Positions 26,758-35,247 are shown, counted from the stretch's first letter. The stretch: 39,721 nucleotides of DNA from Streptococcus minor DSM 17118 (GCF_000377005.1 NZ_AQYB01000022.1:1-39721); one strand, 5' to 3'. Translations and numbers: made by a program. The notes: generated from the sequence alone by a model not told the origin.

Positions 26758-26803
26758 AAAACACTCCTGATGCTAGATTCCTAGATTGCATCAGGAGTGT
26801 TTT
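26758..26803 (-). terminator. Strong terminator after the glycerate kinase gene
   Basis: AAAACACTCCTGATGC (26758-26773) pairs perfectly over 16 bp with 26788-26803. The T run in the minus direction fits termination of the gene ending at 26845. Confidence 0.8.
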
Positions 26804-26844
26804 AGTATGTTTTAGTTTTGGTAGCTAGTGGCTGATAGACTGAC

Positions 26845-27909
26845 TTAGCGAACAAACAACCGTAGGATATTTTTCATGACAAATTTGAGATTGGACAAGG
26901 TCCTCTCAGGGTTCATGGCCTCCTCTAACGAAAGAACCTGCGTTTGAATAGAAAAAACAGCTAAGAATTCATCCCAAATCCAATCCACATCATCTGCTAT
27001 AGAACCAGAAATAGCGATAACGGGTACACCGTGCTTTTGAGCTAGCCTAGCCACGCCATAAGGCACCTTCCCCTCCTTGCTTTGTCCATCTAAACGACCC
27101 TCACCTGTGATAACCAAGCTCGCATTGACAATAGCATTTTCCAAACCAACAAGCCGAGCGACCTGATTAAAACCAGATTCTAGATGACCACCTAAGAGAA
27201 CGATGGCTGCTCCCAATCCTCCAGCTGCACCTGTCCCAGGAATTCCCTGTATATCTATTGCAGACTCATCATAAACCCATCTCGCAAAATCCATAGCTTC
27301 CTGATCTCTAGCTAACAACTGAGCCTCATTACCGCCCTTTTGTCGACCAAATATTTGTGCAAAACCATGTTCTCCTGCATAGACATTCTTTACATCCGTT
27401 AGACCAAAGAGTTTCACATCTCCCCAACCTTGTGGATAAGAAAATTGCAAGGTTGTCCCATCAAAGCCAAAGCTCTGCAATAAGCCCAAGCCACCGTCAG
27501 AAGTACCTGAACCTCCAAGAGTTACATAAATTTCTTTACACCCTTGTTTTACAGCATCATGAATAAGCTTTCCTAAACCGTAAGAAGTTGCCTTCTCAAA
27601 AGTCTTGGCAGAAGGTGTAATCTTGTCAATTCCAACCACCGAGGCAGACTCAATAAAGGCACATTGTTCCACTTTTAAGTAAGAAGCCTCTATAGGTCTC
27701 GCTAATAAGTCAACTGTCCTAACAGTTCTCATTTCCCCACCGAGCACTTCTCTCAAGGCACTGATAGTTCCTTCTCCACCATCTGCAATCGCGACTGCTT
27801 TGACTTCTACTGACGGGAAAAACTGATTAACCGTTTCTTTGACACAAGCATTCAACTCATGCGAACTAGCAGACCCTTTAAATGAATCAATCGCAACAAC
27901 AATCTTCAT
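26845..27909 (-). CDS. Glycerate kinase (GlxK/GarK family)
   Basis: 354 aa. MKIVVAIDSFKGSASSHE at the N-terminus, VAIADGGEGTISAL (about 41-54), the ATP-site ITLGGSGTSDGGLGLL-like stretch VTLGGSGTSDGGLG (about 129-142) and VITGEGRLDGQS (about 266-277) are family signatures. It phosphorylates glycerate, feeding glycolysis. The C-terminus is slightly short and divergent compared with the usual 370-380 residues. A TATAAT at 27991-27996 upstream has a poorly spaced -35 and may be its promoter. Monocistronic. Confidence 0.92.
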   Translation of the reverse strand: MKIVVAIDSFKGSASSHELNACVKETVNQFFPSVEVKAVAIADGGEGTISALREVLGGEMRTVRTVDLLARPIEASYLKVEQCAFIESASVVGIDKITPSAKTFEKATSYGLGKLIHDAVKQGCKEIYVTLGGSGTSDGGLGLLQSFGFDGTTLQFSYPQGWGDVKLFGLTDVKNVYAGEHGFAQIFGRQKGGNEAQLLARDQEAMDFARWVYDESAIDIQGIPGTGAAGGLGAAIVLLGGHLESGFNQVARLVGLENAIVNASLVITGEGRLDGQSKEGKVPYGVARLAQKHGVPVIAISGSIADDVDWIWDEFLAVFSIQTQVLSLEEAMNPERTLSNLKFVMKNILRLFVR

Positions 27910-28040
27910 AATTCTCTCCTAGTTTCCAATCTAGCCAAATGACAACCCCAAATCAACAAATTTTTATCCCTATCCTCTGCCATTCTTCCTATTATACCCC
28001 CACATAGCTGATACAAAGCATCTATGTAGGCGCTAAAGGT

Positions 28041-28229
28041 CTAATCGTCTTGCGATTCCTTGTCCTTTTTCACATCGTCTTCCAGTTGACTGACTGTTTT
28101 TTTAAATTCGGAAAACATCTTTCCAACAGCCTGTCCTAATTCTGGTAACCGTTTAGGTCCGAATAAGAGTACTGCTCCTATAATTAAAACAACCAGACCA
28201 GGCGTACCAATATCACGTAAAAATCCCAT
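28041..28229 (-). CDS. tatA: Twin-arginine translocase subunit TatA
   Basis: 62 aa. One N-terminal membrane helix (about residues 8-22), the hinge FGPKRLPELGQAVGK and an amphipathic helix followed by an acidic/Lys tail. The FGPxxLP motif identifies TatA/E. It forms the translocation pore with TatC. Last gene of the efe-tat operon, one base after tatC. Confidence 0.95.
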   Translation of the reverse strand: MGFLRDIGTPGLVVLIIGAVLLFGPKRLPELGQAVGKMFSEFKKTVSQLEDDVKKDKESQDD

Positions 28230-28230
28230 T

Positions 28231-28947
28231 TTAAACTCCTTTTCTCCTTTTCCAAATCAACCAACTGACCAAGATACTCAACTCATATAAGAGAATCAAT
28301 GGCAGCGTCATAATAATATCACTAACAATATCAGCTGGAGTAATCGATACCGCTATAAACAACAATATGAAGTAGGCATATCGCCTATATTTTATCAAAA
28401 AATATGGTGTTAGGATAGAGACCTGTGTCAAAAAAGCTACCAAAACCGGTAGTTCAAATAGACAGGCTACCGGAATACAGATATGGAGAACAAATACCAA
28501 ATAGTTTTTTGCAGTGATTTGTATATCAAATAGGCCATCTCCTAAAGATAAAAGCACATCCAACAAAGAAGGCATCACCACAAAGAATCCCACTGCTAAA
28601 CCACCAACGAAACAAAGAAAACTTGCTGGAATATAGGTTAATAAAGCTCTAGCTTCCTTTTTCGTCAAAGCGGGATGGACAAAGGCCCAAATTTGATACA
28701 CCATAAATGGGAGGGTCCAAACAAGAGAAGAGATAGTCGCTAGTTGGATATAAATCCACAGAATATCATCTGGACCTAACACAATCAGTTTTTGAGAAAA
28801 TTGAGAGGTTAAGAGAAGGTAAATCTCACTAGCAAGCAATAAACTCCCTAGAAAAGAAACTAGAAAATAGAGTAAAACGAGAATCAACCGTTTTCTAAAT
28901 TCTGTTAGGTGTTCAACAATAGTCTCTTCTTTACTCATAGTTTTCAT
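28231..28947 (-). CDS. tatC: Twin-arginine translocase subunit TatC
   Basis: 238 aa, six membrane helices. The N-terminal VEHLTEFRKRLI motif (about residues 11-22) and the first periplasmic-side loop with PALTKKEAR and Glu residues recognise the RR signal. It receives folded Tat substrates, here most likely EfeB. ATG 28947 overlaps the efeU end by 17 bp with its RBS GGAG inside efeU. Confidence 0.95.
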   Translation of the reverse strand: MKTMSKEETIVEHLTEFRKRLILVLLYFLVSFLGSLLLASEIYLLLTSQFSQKLIVLGPDDILWIYIQLATISSLVWTLPFMVYQIWAFVHPALTKKEARALLTYIPASFLCFVGGLAVGFFVVMPSLLDVLLSLGDGLFDIQITAKNYLVFVLHICIPVACLFELPVLVAFLTQVSILTPYFLIKYRRYAYFILLFIAVSITPADIVSDIIMTLPLILLYELSILVSWLIWKRRKGV

Positions 28948-30628
28948 TTCTTTGTCTCCAAGTTACAAAAACAACAATAGCTAAAAAGAGAGCTTGAGGA
29001 AGTGCGGACTCCCAAGTTGGATAAAACCCAATCACATCTATCGCTTTCAAACCATGGATATAATGACTAGGCAAAAGAGCAGTCAACTGAAGGGCATGAA
29101 TGCTGACACCGAGCATTTTAAAGGCAAGACCATAAATCATCCAGGACATCCAGAAAAACATCTTGTAGGCTACGAAACGACGGGCAATTTTGGTAAATAA
29201 GAGGGCACTGATTGCCAAAATAAGAACAGCAATGCCAATCCCTAAAAGCAACTGATTCCACTCAATGCGTGGCATCATTCCCGCATAAAATAGGATCGTT
29301 TCAGCCCCCTCTCGAAAAACTGCTAAAAATGAAAGCAAGAAGAGAGAGAAAAAATTACCTGTTGATGTTGCCATCTTCATTTGCTTATCCATGTAAGCAT
29401 TCCATTTTGTGACATTGGATTTGCCATGTAGCCAAATTCCGACAAAGAGCATCATGATAACTGCAACAATACCAACAAAACCTTCCAATATTTCTCTATT
29501 AGCCCCAGAAGTCATAACTGGGAATAAAGCCTGCAATAAAATGGCTGTTACAATGGAAAGTAGCAAGCCAACCACCGCTCCACCATAAATCCAGGGCAAA
29601 CCTTTGCGTTGTTTAGCAGCTTTTATAGAACTAATCAAAGCAAAGACTATCAACAAAGCCTCAAAGCCTTCCCGAAGTAGAATCAAAGCGGCATCTCCGA
29701 AATGGTACATAGCCGTAATATCTATAGCAGATAAGCCTTGAATCAATTCCGACAAGGTTTCTTGAGATTCTTGTTCTACTCCTTTGACCATGATAATTGG
29801 GGCCTCACTCTCAATCCTAGTATAGAGACTTGGATTGCGTGTACTGACATCTCCCTCTATGATGGGCCAAATAGTGATAAATTCACGCATAGAAGCTGAA
29901 CCATTTACAGCATCCCCTTTCTGGAAATGCGTTAAAGCAGATTGTAAGAGAGACACACCATCCTCAAGGCTATACTGTTGGTTGGAAGTAGCAAGTGTTC
30001 TTCCCTCCAAAAAATCTTGTACCGCCTGCTCTAGAGAGTCAAACTGGCTAACAACGAAGTCTATATCAAAGGGCGTTGCCTCAATAGCAGAACGAAGGAA
30101 AGAAAGATTGGTTTCAATATTTCCATAATGTGCCGAGTCTTTTCGAACAACACCCTCCACCCTTGTCCATGTGGTATTCAACTGCTTATAGGCCTGACGT
30201 AACGTTTCTTGTTCCTTACTATTAAGTGCTTCTTGAAAACGTTGAAACTCTGGTTTCAAACGTGTCCAAAGTCTCTCTTTTTCAGCCTCCTCATCAACAG
30301 GGTGTTGTTCTGCATCAAAAGCCATCAAAGCACTACTAATTGCAACTAGTTTTTCCTTTGATAATATTTTCGCATCTGAAATTGCTTTTTGAACATTCTT
30401 CCCTGCTTCTGAATTGGAATTCGCAACTTGAGCAAATTCATCTTCTATAGCAGATAGGTATTCCAAAGCAAGTTCTTGATTATTGTCTTCTAAGGCCAGA
30501 GTAGCATCTGTGATTTTGACAAATAAGGAACTATATTCATTTGAGGCTAGAACAGGCTGAGCAAACAGCAAGGTCAAGAGTACTAGTACAAATAAGACAG
30601 CATGTCTATTCAAAAAGGCTTTGACCAA
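28931..30628 (-). CDS. efeU: FTR1-family iron permease EfeU with extracytoplasmic N-terminal domain
   Basis: 565 aa using TTG at 30628 (VKAFLNRHAVLFVLVLLTLLFAQPVLA, RBS AAGGAG 7 nt upstream), which places a cleavable signal peptide at the very N-terminus; the ATG at 30673 would bury it behind 15 residues and lacks an RBS. Residues about 30-285 are a helical extracellular domain; about 290-565 hold seven helices with two REGxE iron motifs, LLREGFEALL and FREGAETIL. Imports iron oxidised or released by EfeB/EfeO. Confidence 0.92.
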   Translation of the reverse strand: MVKAFLNRHAVLFVLVLLTLLFAQPVLASNEYSSLFVKITDATLALEDNNQELALEYLSAIEDEFAQVANSNSEAGKNVQKAISDAKILSKEKLVAISSALMAFDAEQHPVDEEAEKERLWTRLKPEFQRFQEALNSKEQETLRQAYKQLNTTWTRVEGVVRKDSAHYGNIETNLSFLRSAIEATPFDIDFVVSQFDSLEQAVQDFLEGRTLATSNQQYSLEDGVSLLQSALTHFQKGDAVNGSASMREFITIWPIIEGDVSTRNPSLYTRIESEAPIIMVKGVEQESQETLSELIQGLSAIDITAMYHFGDAALILLREGFEALLIVFALISSIKAAKQRKGLPWIYGGAVVGLLLSIVTAILLQALFPVMTSGANREILEGFVGIVAVIMMLFVGIWLHGKSNVTKWNAYMDKQMKMATSTGNFFSLFLLSFLAVFREGAETILFYAGMMPRIEWNQLLLGIGIAVLILAISALLFTKIARRFVAYKMFFWMSWMIYGLAFKMLGVSIHALQLTALLPSHYIHGLKAIDVIGFYPTWESALPQALFLAIVVFVTWRQRNENYE

Positions 30629-31832
30629 GATACTCTCCTTCCTTGACTCCTGGGAAACATGCAAATAAACCACTGCCTACATGTGTGATATACTCATTCA
30701 ACTTATCCTCATTTCCCAATTTCATCTGAATGTCAATAAATTGTACAGGGTCTTTTTGGAAACAAATGAATAAGAGCCCTGCATCAAACTGACCTGTTAC
30801 TTCATTAATCCCGCTAGCATAAGAAAAGGCACGCCTGAGAATTGTCTGATTTGCTTCCTTAGCCAGCCGAACATGAGCATCAACTGGAATTGCCAATTCT
30901 CCATCTTCATTTTTCTTTTCCAAGTCAATCTCATCAAATTCGTCTTTTTGACCTAAGTAAGCCCCACTATCACGATGGCGGCCAAAAGTTTTCTCTTGCT
31001 CACCCAAGCTGGTCCGGTCCCATGTTTCAAGGAACATAGCTACTCGACGAACAATCAAGTAGGTCCCACCCTTTAGCCAGTTGGTCTGATTGCACCAAAC
31101 AAAGTCATCCCACTCATCTTTTTTAGGATTGACAGTCCCATCTTTAAAACCAAACAAATTACGTGGTGTAGACTTTCCATCACCAAGTGGCAAAAATCCC
31201 GACTGACTCCATTTCATACTCACATGCGAACGAGCCTTACGAACAAGATTATGTACCGCATGAAAAGCAACTTGAGCATCATCCGCACAAGCCTGAATGA
31301 CGATATCTCCTCCAGTATAATTTTCTTTTAATTGATCACGTGGAAATGCTGGCAAATCTTTAAATTCAGGTAACTTCTTATCTTCCAGGCCCAGTTTATC
31401 TAAAAAAGAAGGTGCAATTCCAAAAGTTAAGGTAAGGCGATAAGGATTCAGCTCCAAAGCCTCCCCTGTATCATTAGGAGGGAGATACAGATTGTCTCCC
31501 TCTTCTTTTACAACCTTTCCTGACATCAAGGAATGACTATAATCCGTCCAATCTTTAAAGATCTGAATCACCGTAGCCTTTTCCGCCGTCGTTAATTCTA
31601 AAACCATAAAATAGCAGTTGCTCTGAACAGGAGTTGTGATTCCACTCTGATGCTTACCGTAAAAAGAAATTTCCTGTTTTCCTTCAATCGTCTTGTGCGC
31701 CTTGTCCGCTTTATCAGTAAAAAAAGCAGATGCTGCAGAAGCACCGATAGCCAACCCAGCTCCCCCAATACCTGCCTTTTTTAGAAATTCCCGACGACTC
31801 ATTTTTTTATTTAAAAAATTATCGCTCATCAT
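30606..31832 (-). CDS. efeB: DyP-type heme peroxidase EfeB, Tat-secreted
   Basis: 408 aa. The N-terminus has a twin-arginine signal SRREFLKKAG followed by a hydrophobic stretch and ASA cleavage site, so it is exported folded with heme. The DyP domain shows GFKDGTVNP with the catalytic Asp of the GxxDG motif (about residue 228) and the proximal heme His about residue 309. In EfeUOB systems it oxidises Fe(II) or releases iron from heme. Overlaps efeU by 23 bp. It is the only Tat signal seen in the window. Confidence 0.95.
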   Translation of the reverse strand: MMSDNFLNKKMSRREFLKKAGIGGAGLAIGASAASAFFTDKADKAHKTIEGKQEISFYGKHQSGITTPVQSNCYFMVLELTTAEKATVIQIFKDWTDYSHSLMSGKVVKEEGDNLYLPPNDTGEALELNPYRLTLTFGIAPSFLDKLGLEDKKLPEFKDLPAFPRDQLKENYTGGDIVIQACADDAQVAFHAVHNLVRKARSHVSMKWSQSGFLPLGDGKSTPRNLFGFKDGTVNPKKDEWDDFVWCNQTNWLKGGTYLIVRRVAMFLETWDRTSLGEQEKTFGRHRDSGAYLGQKDEFDEIDLEKKNEDGELAIPVDAHVRLAKEANQTILRRAFSYASGINEVTGQFDAGLLFICFQKDPVQFIDIQMKLGNEDKLNEYITHVGSGLFACFPGVKEGEYLGQSLFE

Positions 31833-31841
31833 ATGCTCCTA

Positions 31842-32702
31842 TTACTCAAGAATAATACCCATTCTTGACAGAGGTTCCCCAAGCTTAGTGACCGCTTCCG
31901 CCAATGTTGTCGTATCTTCTTTTGTTAATTCCGTATACAATTTATAATTTTTATCATCTGTCATATATTGATCCAACAACTCATTCACCTTTTGAAATTC
32001 CTTATCTAACTGTTGAACCAAGTCCTTGTCCTTCTCTTGAATCGATTCTCTAAATAATTTAAAAATCACTTCCGCCCCTTCAATATTCGCACGGAAATCG
32101 TAAAGATCAGTATGGGAAAAGATTTCCTCTTCACCAGTAATTTTTGTTGTGGCAACTTCATTTAATAAATCAACAGCTCCAGTCAACATCAAATCTGGTG
32201 AGACTTCAATGGTTGCGATCTTCGCCTTCAACTCTTTGATATCATTTACCAACTGATCCGCATAGACTTCAGTTCCTTTAGTTGTATTTTCTGTCCAAAG
32301 GATTTTTTCAATGCGATGAAAACCAACCCAGCCCTCATCCGAACCATTTTCTTCTACATAGTCTACTTCACGAAAGTCAATTTTGACATCCGATTCGCCA
32401 AAACTCTCGGCAATCGGTTCGGAACGCTCATAGGCCATCCGAATAATAGGATAATCAGACTTTGCTTTTTCCAAGTCCCCTGCTTTCAAGGTCTCTGCCC
32501 AAGCTTGTGTATCTTCCAAAAGACCTTGAATCTGTTCCTCAACAAACATTTTGTAATCAGAAGTAGCCTTCTCCAAGACTTCATTTGATGAACTCTTTGA
32601 GATTTGCTCTATATTTGAAACCGAAGCTTCTTCTTTTTTAGTCTCTGCACATGCTGTTAACAAACAGATAGACGACAATAAGATAAGACCAACTTTTTTC
32701 AT
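31842..32702 (-). CDS. efeO: EfeO/EfeM-type iron-binding lipoprotein (imelysin/M75 domain)
   Basis: 286 aa. Signal peptide with lipobox LLTACAETK. The M75/imelysin domain is helical with the conserved GWVGFHRIEKILW (HxxE, about residue 125-135) metal site. No cupredoxin domain, so it is the EfeM form. It captures iron at the cell surface for EfeU. First gene of the operon; strong promoter at 32734-32762. Confidence 0.92.
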   Translation of the reverse strand: MKKVGLILLSSICLLTACAETKKEEASVSNIEQISKSSSNEVLEKATSDYKMFVEEQIQGLLEDTQAWAETLKAGDLEKAKSDYPIIRMAYERSEPIAESFGESDVKIDFREVDYVEENGSDEGWVGFHRIEKILWTENTTKGTEVYADQLVNDIKELKAKIATIEVSPDLMLTGAVDLLNEVATTKITGEEEIFSHTDLYDFRANIEGAEVIFKLFRESIQEKDKDLVQQLDKEFQKVNELLDQYMTDDKNYKLYTELTKEDTTTLAEAVTKLGEPLSRMGIILE

Positions 32703-32733
32703 ATTAAATATACCTCATTTTTTATACACTGTT

Positions 32734-32777
32734 ATTGTAGCATCCAGACTCTCATTTGTCAATAAATTTTCTGACAA
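32734..32777 (-). promoter_or_regulatory. efe-tat operon promoter with inverted-repeat operator
   Basis: Perfect -35 TTGACA (32757-32762), 17-bp spacer, -10 TACAAT (32734-32739). TTGTCA and TGACAA (32756-32761 and 32772-32777) form an inverted repeat with a 10-bp AT-rich centre overlapping the -35. An iron- or redox-responsive repressor is likely; its identity is not visible. Confidence 0.8.
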
Positions 32778-33051
32778 TTTTCATATTTCTGCCATTGTAT
32801 TAACCAAATTATCCTTGTTCTAATATCTTCATTCTAACTATTTAAAAATTCCCTATTATCAGCAAACCCAAAACACACTCCTTAGAGTAACATCTATAAC
32901 TATTTAGTAGTAGCTTAGCCTCTCAAAAATAGGATTATGGACAACCTCTACTCTTTGCTTCACCTTTAGATCAGTAGCGACCAATTAAGAATCTCATTTT
33001 ATCTCTTAGACATTTAATGGTTGTCTTCAAACTTTGAACCCCTACTTGATT
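32778..33051. other. Intergenic region without recognisable features
   Basis: Part of the 565-bp gap between efeO and the Xre gene. It is AT-rich with stop codons in all frames; no promoter, RNA or insertion sequence remnant could be supported. The rest of the gap holds a terminator, the left att repeat and a core-like repeat, listed separately. Confidence 0.6.
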
Positions 33052-33082
33052 CAAAACAAAAAACAAGGTAAGAAAACCTTGT
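33052..33082 (-). terminator. Terminator facing the tRNA operon, now displaced by the element
   Basis: ACAAGGT (33063-33069) pairs with ACCTTGT (33076-33082), followed in the minus direction by TTTTTTGTTTTG. No minus-strand gene remains nearby; in an element-free chromosome it would lie about 10 bp beyond the end of tRNA-Leu and terminate the tRNA operon. Confidence 0.7.
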
Positions 33083-33088
33083 CTTTTC

Positions 33089-33105
33089 AACTATACCGGC
33101 GGCCG
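33089..33105. repeat. Left 17-bp direct repeat (att), tRNA-Leu 3' end fragment
   Basis: AACTATACCGGCGGCCG is identical to 39005-39021 and corresponds to the last bases of tRNA-Leu plus five flanking bases. The upstream tRNA parts are absent, so this is an att remnant, not a gene. Confidence 0.9.
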
Positions 33106-33196
33106 ATAATCAGCCGTTAAACTAAGTTAAAATAAATAACCAAAATAGGATAAAATCAAGATATTATCACTTATTACATTCTATTAAAAAACAATT

Positions 33197-33218
33197 TTTC
33201 GTACAAATTTTGCACAAA
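33197..33218 (+). repeat. Core-like 22-bp repeat, left copy
   Basis: A 22-bp sequence containing GTACAAATTTTGCAC recurs at 38943-38964 in the same orientation with one mismatch. It is itself nearly palindromic (GTnCAAA/TTTGnAC), as tyrosine recombinase sites are. It may be an arm-type site, or the real crossover core. Confidence 0.8.
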
Positions 33219-33267
33219 TCATAAGAACTCTTCCTATTGCCTAGTATTAAGAGTTTTTTCATTAAAA

Positions 33268-33474
33268 TTATTTATCAGTTAATTCATAACGAATGATATC
33301 TTCAACATTACATTCCAAAATCTCACATAGCTTATCTATTGTTTTTGTAGTTATCGATTCTCCTTTTTTCATGCGATGTAAAGTATTTGCTGATATTCCC
33401 TCTATTTTAATCAAGTAATACTCTGACTTATCTTTCTTGTTTAACGTTTCATAAAATGGCTGATACGAAATCAT
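33268..33474 (-). CDS. Small Xre/Cro-family regulator of the element
   Basis: 68 aa, essentially one helix-turn-helix domain: ISANTLHRMKKGESITTKTIDKLCEILECNVEDIIRYE is the second half of a Cro/CI HTH with the typical C-terminal NVEDII motif. It is divergent from the lipoprotein gene, with two palindromes in the shared promoter region as likely operators. Such regulators set the excision and replication state of small elements; target genes here are inferred. Confidence 0.85.
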   Translation of the reverse strand: MISYQPFYETLNKKDKSEYYLIKIEGISANTLHRMKKGESITTKTIDKLCEILECNVEDIIRYELTDK

Positions 33475-33484
33475 CTGATACCTC

Positions 33485-33506
33485 TACATAATTTTCATAT
33501 TATGTA
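33485..33506. promoter_or_regulatory. Palindromic operator upstream of the Xre gene
   Basis: TACATAAT (33485-33492) pairs with ATTATGTA (33499-33506) around TTTCAT, 10 bp upstream of the Xre start codon. Probably an autoregulatory site. Confidence 0.6.
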
Positions 33507-33529
33507 TCTACCGTATCATGCTTAACGTA

Positions 33530-33558
33530 TTGACTATACTTAATTTATTGAGTATAAT
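33530..33558 (+). promoter_or_regulatory. Promoter of the lipoprotein gene with inverted repeat in the spacer
   Basis: TTGACT (33530-33535), 17-bp spacer, TATAAT (33553-33558). TATACT (33535-33540) and AGTATA (33551-33556) form an inverted repeat across the spacer, a likely operator. The leader to the start codon is about 95 nt. Confidence 0.75.
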
Positions 33559-33659
33559 TGTGATGATGATGAAAGTGAGATGCAAAATTTTTTAATTAGA
33601 AGTTTGTTAGCAATCACAGGTCATCAAAAATTTCTGTTGAGAAAACTAAGGAGATTATT

Positions 33660-34472
33660 ATGAAATCAAAAACTATTTTTACTGGTTTGGTGTTATTTAC
33701 CATAACTACTATGCTAGTTGCTTGTTCTAACAACAATGCTTCTACAAACAAAAACAATTCTGCTTCAACAGAACAATCATCAAAATCCACAGACATGGAA
33801 ACTTTTATTAAAGAAAACAAAACAAAAATAAAATTTAATCGAACCCATTATTACTACATGGGACAAAGCCTTATGTATATGGAAGCTAAAAAAGAAGCTA
33901 AAAAAGCTAATAAACAAATTTATCTTTCATATAACGATTTAGACCCAAAACTAACAAAACTATCTGTCAAGGTTGGAGAATACGATAATAGCACAAAGCG
34001 AATTTCAATTACTGTAACCAACAATTATAGCGAAGATATTATTGGGTATAACTCTGCTGGCGAAACAAGAGAAGCGACTGTAATCTCAATTTTAGGATAT
34101 TATCGAGAAAAAGCTGGAATAAAAGAAGATGTACACCTTCTTGATTTCACTCCAACCGAAAATATCAAATCAGGAGAAAGTGTTACTTATAAGATTTTAA
34201 TGCCTTTCTTTGCAAGAGAAGAGTATGTTAGCGACACTTCTTTAACCCAGTACACTAACGATTCGTTAGATAACATGTACAAACATGTCATGTTAAGCGA
34301 TTCAAATCTGCTAGTATACAATAACAACGACCAAAATCAGAACGGGGATTTCGCTATGGCAAACTATGATAATTATTTCCCTGATGTAAAATTATCTTTC
34401 CAAAATTTCCCTAAAGAAGCCTATATCTCTGACGAAGAAATTGTTGAATTTTTTGACATGATGAAAAATTAA
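33660..34472 (+). CDS. Element-encoded lipoprotein, DUF5067-like
   Basis: 270 aa. A signal peptide with lipobox MLVACSNNN makes it a surface lipoprotein, followed by an Asn/Ser-rich spacer (about residues 24-45). The remainder (VKVGEYDNSTKRISITVTNNYSEDIIGY..., KSGESVTYKILMPFF) has the strand pattern of DUF5067/DUF4352-type immunoglobulin-like domains, known mainly in streptococcal lipoproteins. RBS AAGGAG. It is the only cargo gene in the element; its purpose is unknown and a surface immunity or exclusion function is only a guess. Confidence 0.7.
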   Translation: MKSKTIFTGLVLFTITTMLVACSNNNASTNKNNSASTEQSSKSTDMETFIKENKTKIKFNRTHYYYMGQSLMYMEAKKEAKKANKQIYLSYNDLDPKLTKLSVKVGEYDNSTKRISITVTNNYSEDIIGYNSAGETREATVISILGYYREKAGIKEDVHLLDFTPTENIKSGESVTYKILMPFFAREEYVSDTSLTQYTNDSLDNMYKHVMLSDSNLLVYNNNDQNQNGDFAMANYDNYFPDVKLSFQNFPKEAYISDEEIVEFFDMMKN

Positions 34473-34476
34473 AGCT

Positions 34477-34503
34477 AAGCCTTGCAAAAATGCAGGGCTT
34501 TTC
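34477..34503 (+). terminator. Terminator after the lipoprotein gene
   Basis: AAGCCTTGC (34477-34485) pairs with GCAGGGCTT (34492-34500), one G-U, loop AAAAAT, followed by TTTC. Confidence 0.85.
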
Positions 34504-34683
34504 TAATACTCTCATAACATTTCTATTGAAACTGCTTGAAAATTTTATGACTCTTAATCAAGGGAATACTATATTGTGATTGTGCCTGTGTCTGAACATA
34601 TAAGTAATCAGCTAAAAAAAACGATCTTAAAGTGAATGTCTCCTACCTTCTACCACCCAGTTAACAGTGCAGTATTGAGCTAT

Positions 34684-34964
34684 GTTAAAGCCGAAAAATA
34701 GCCCTAGAAGTAAGGGGAGTCAATCTTTATTTCTATTGCTAAAAAGCGACTGTAATGCGAAGAAATTACGTGTTGTCATTGGAGGAATTAGCGAGAGCTG
34801 AACGCGTTAGCTTGTAGAAACGTAGACAAGCCCAGGCGCAGTCTAGTTGAAACAAGCGTACGAGCTAAGGAGGAGATGATAACAAAGGAATTTCGAGCTA
34901 GTCGCTAAAAAAAGCATATAGAAAAAGATTACTCCCTTACTTCTGGCTATTTAAAGCCTTTAAC
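34684..34964. ncRNA. 281-nt nested inverted-repeat structure (single-strand origin or structured RNA)
   Basis: GTTAAAG (34684-34690) pairs with CTTTAAC (34958-34964); AATAGCC plus AGAAGTAAGG(G)GAGT (34697-34720) pair with ACTCCCTTACTTCT-GGCTATT (34931-34951); inside, AGCGACT (34745-34751) pairs with AGTCGCT (34900-34906) and GAAATT (34762-34767) with AATTTC (34889-34894). TAGCGA at 34789-34794 matches the CS-6 box TAGCG(A/T) of rolling-circle single-strand origins. No long reading frame lies inside. Which strand is functional is unknown. Confidence 0.55.
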
Positions 34965-34979
34965 ATAGGGAAATGCTCC

Positions 34980-34995
34980 CACGTGCTTGCACGTG
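34980..34995. repeat. Perfect palindrome near the structured region
   Basis: CACGTGCTTGCACGTG forms a 7-bp stem with a two-base loop, 15 bp after the 281-nt structure. Confidence 0.6.
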
Positions 34996-35075
34996 CAGAA
35001 TGGAGAAAAATCAGGAAAAAAGCTCGGTCTTTTTTTCTGCTGAAATTGGGTTATAATAAATTTAGACAAAGAAAA

Positions 35076-35115
35076 TAGTAGATTTCTGACAGATGAACGC
35101 GTAAGAAATCTACTA
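35076..35115. repeat. 12-bp inverted repeat upstream of the small gene operon
   Basis: TAGTAGATTTCT (35076-35087) pairs perfectly with AGAAATCTACTA (35104-35115). It follows a TATAAT by about 20 bp, so it would be near the 5' end of the transcript covering the two small genes and rep. It may regulate that operon or be part of the origin. Confidence 0.6.
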
Positions 35116-35247
35116 GCTTTCTCAATCATAACTAATGTTATGTTGATTGTAGTCATTATAGCACTGCAAGCGATGGAGGTCAATAAATATCTTATTGTAT
35201 AGCATAAGTTCTGATTTTGTCTAAAAATACAAAAGGAGACCAAAGTT

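Larger units (their letters stand above)
34504..35247. other. Large non-coding region of the element: candidate replication origin or ncRNA
   Basis: 775 bp between the lipoprotein and the next gene contain no supported gene but dense structure: the long-range fold at 34684-34964, a palindrome at 34980-34995, a TATAAT at 35052-35057 and an inverted repeat at 35076-35115. In an element whose Rep has an HUH nuclease domain, this is the most likely place for the single-strand or double-strand origin. 34504-34683 shows nothing recognisable. Confidence 0.55.

Noticed and set aside
32778..33051. Possible insertion sequence remnant in the efeO upstream gap
   Set aside because: No terminal inverted repeats or transposase fragments could be read.
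33089..33110. A second tRNA-Leu gene at the left end of the element
   Set aside because: Only the last 12 bases of the tRNA are present; no anticodon or other arms.
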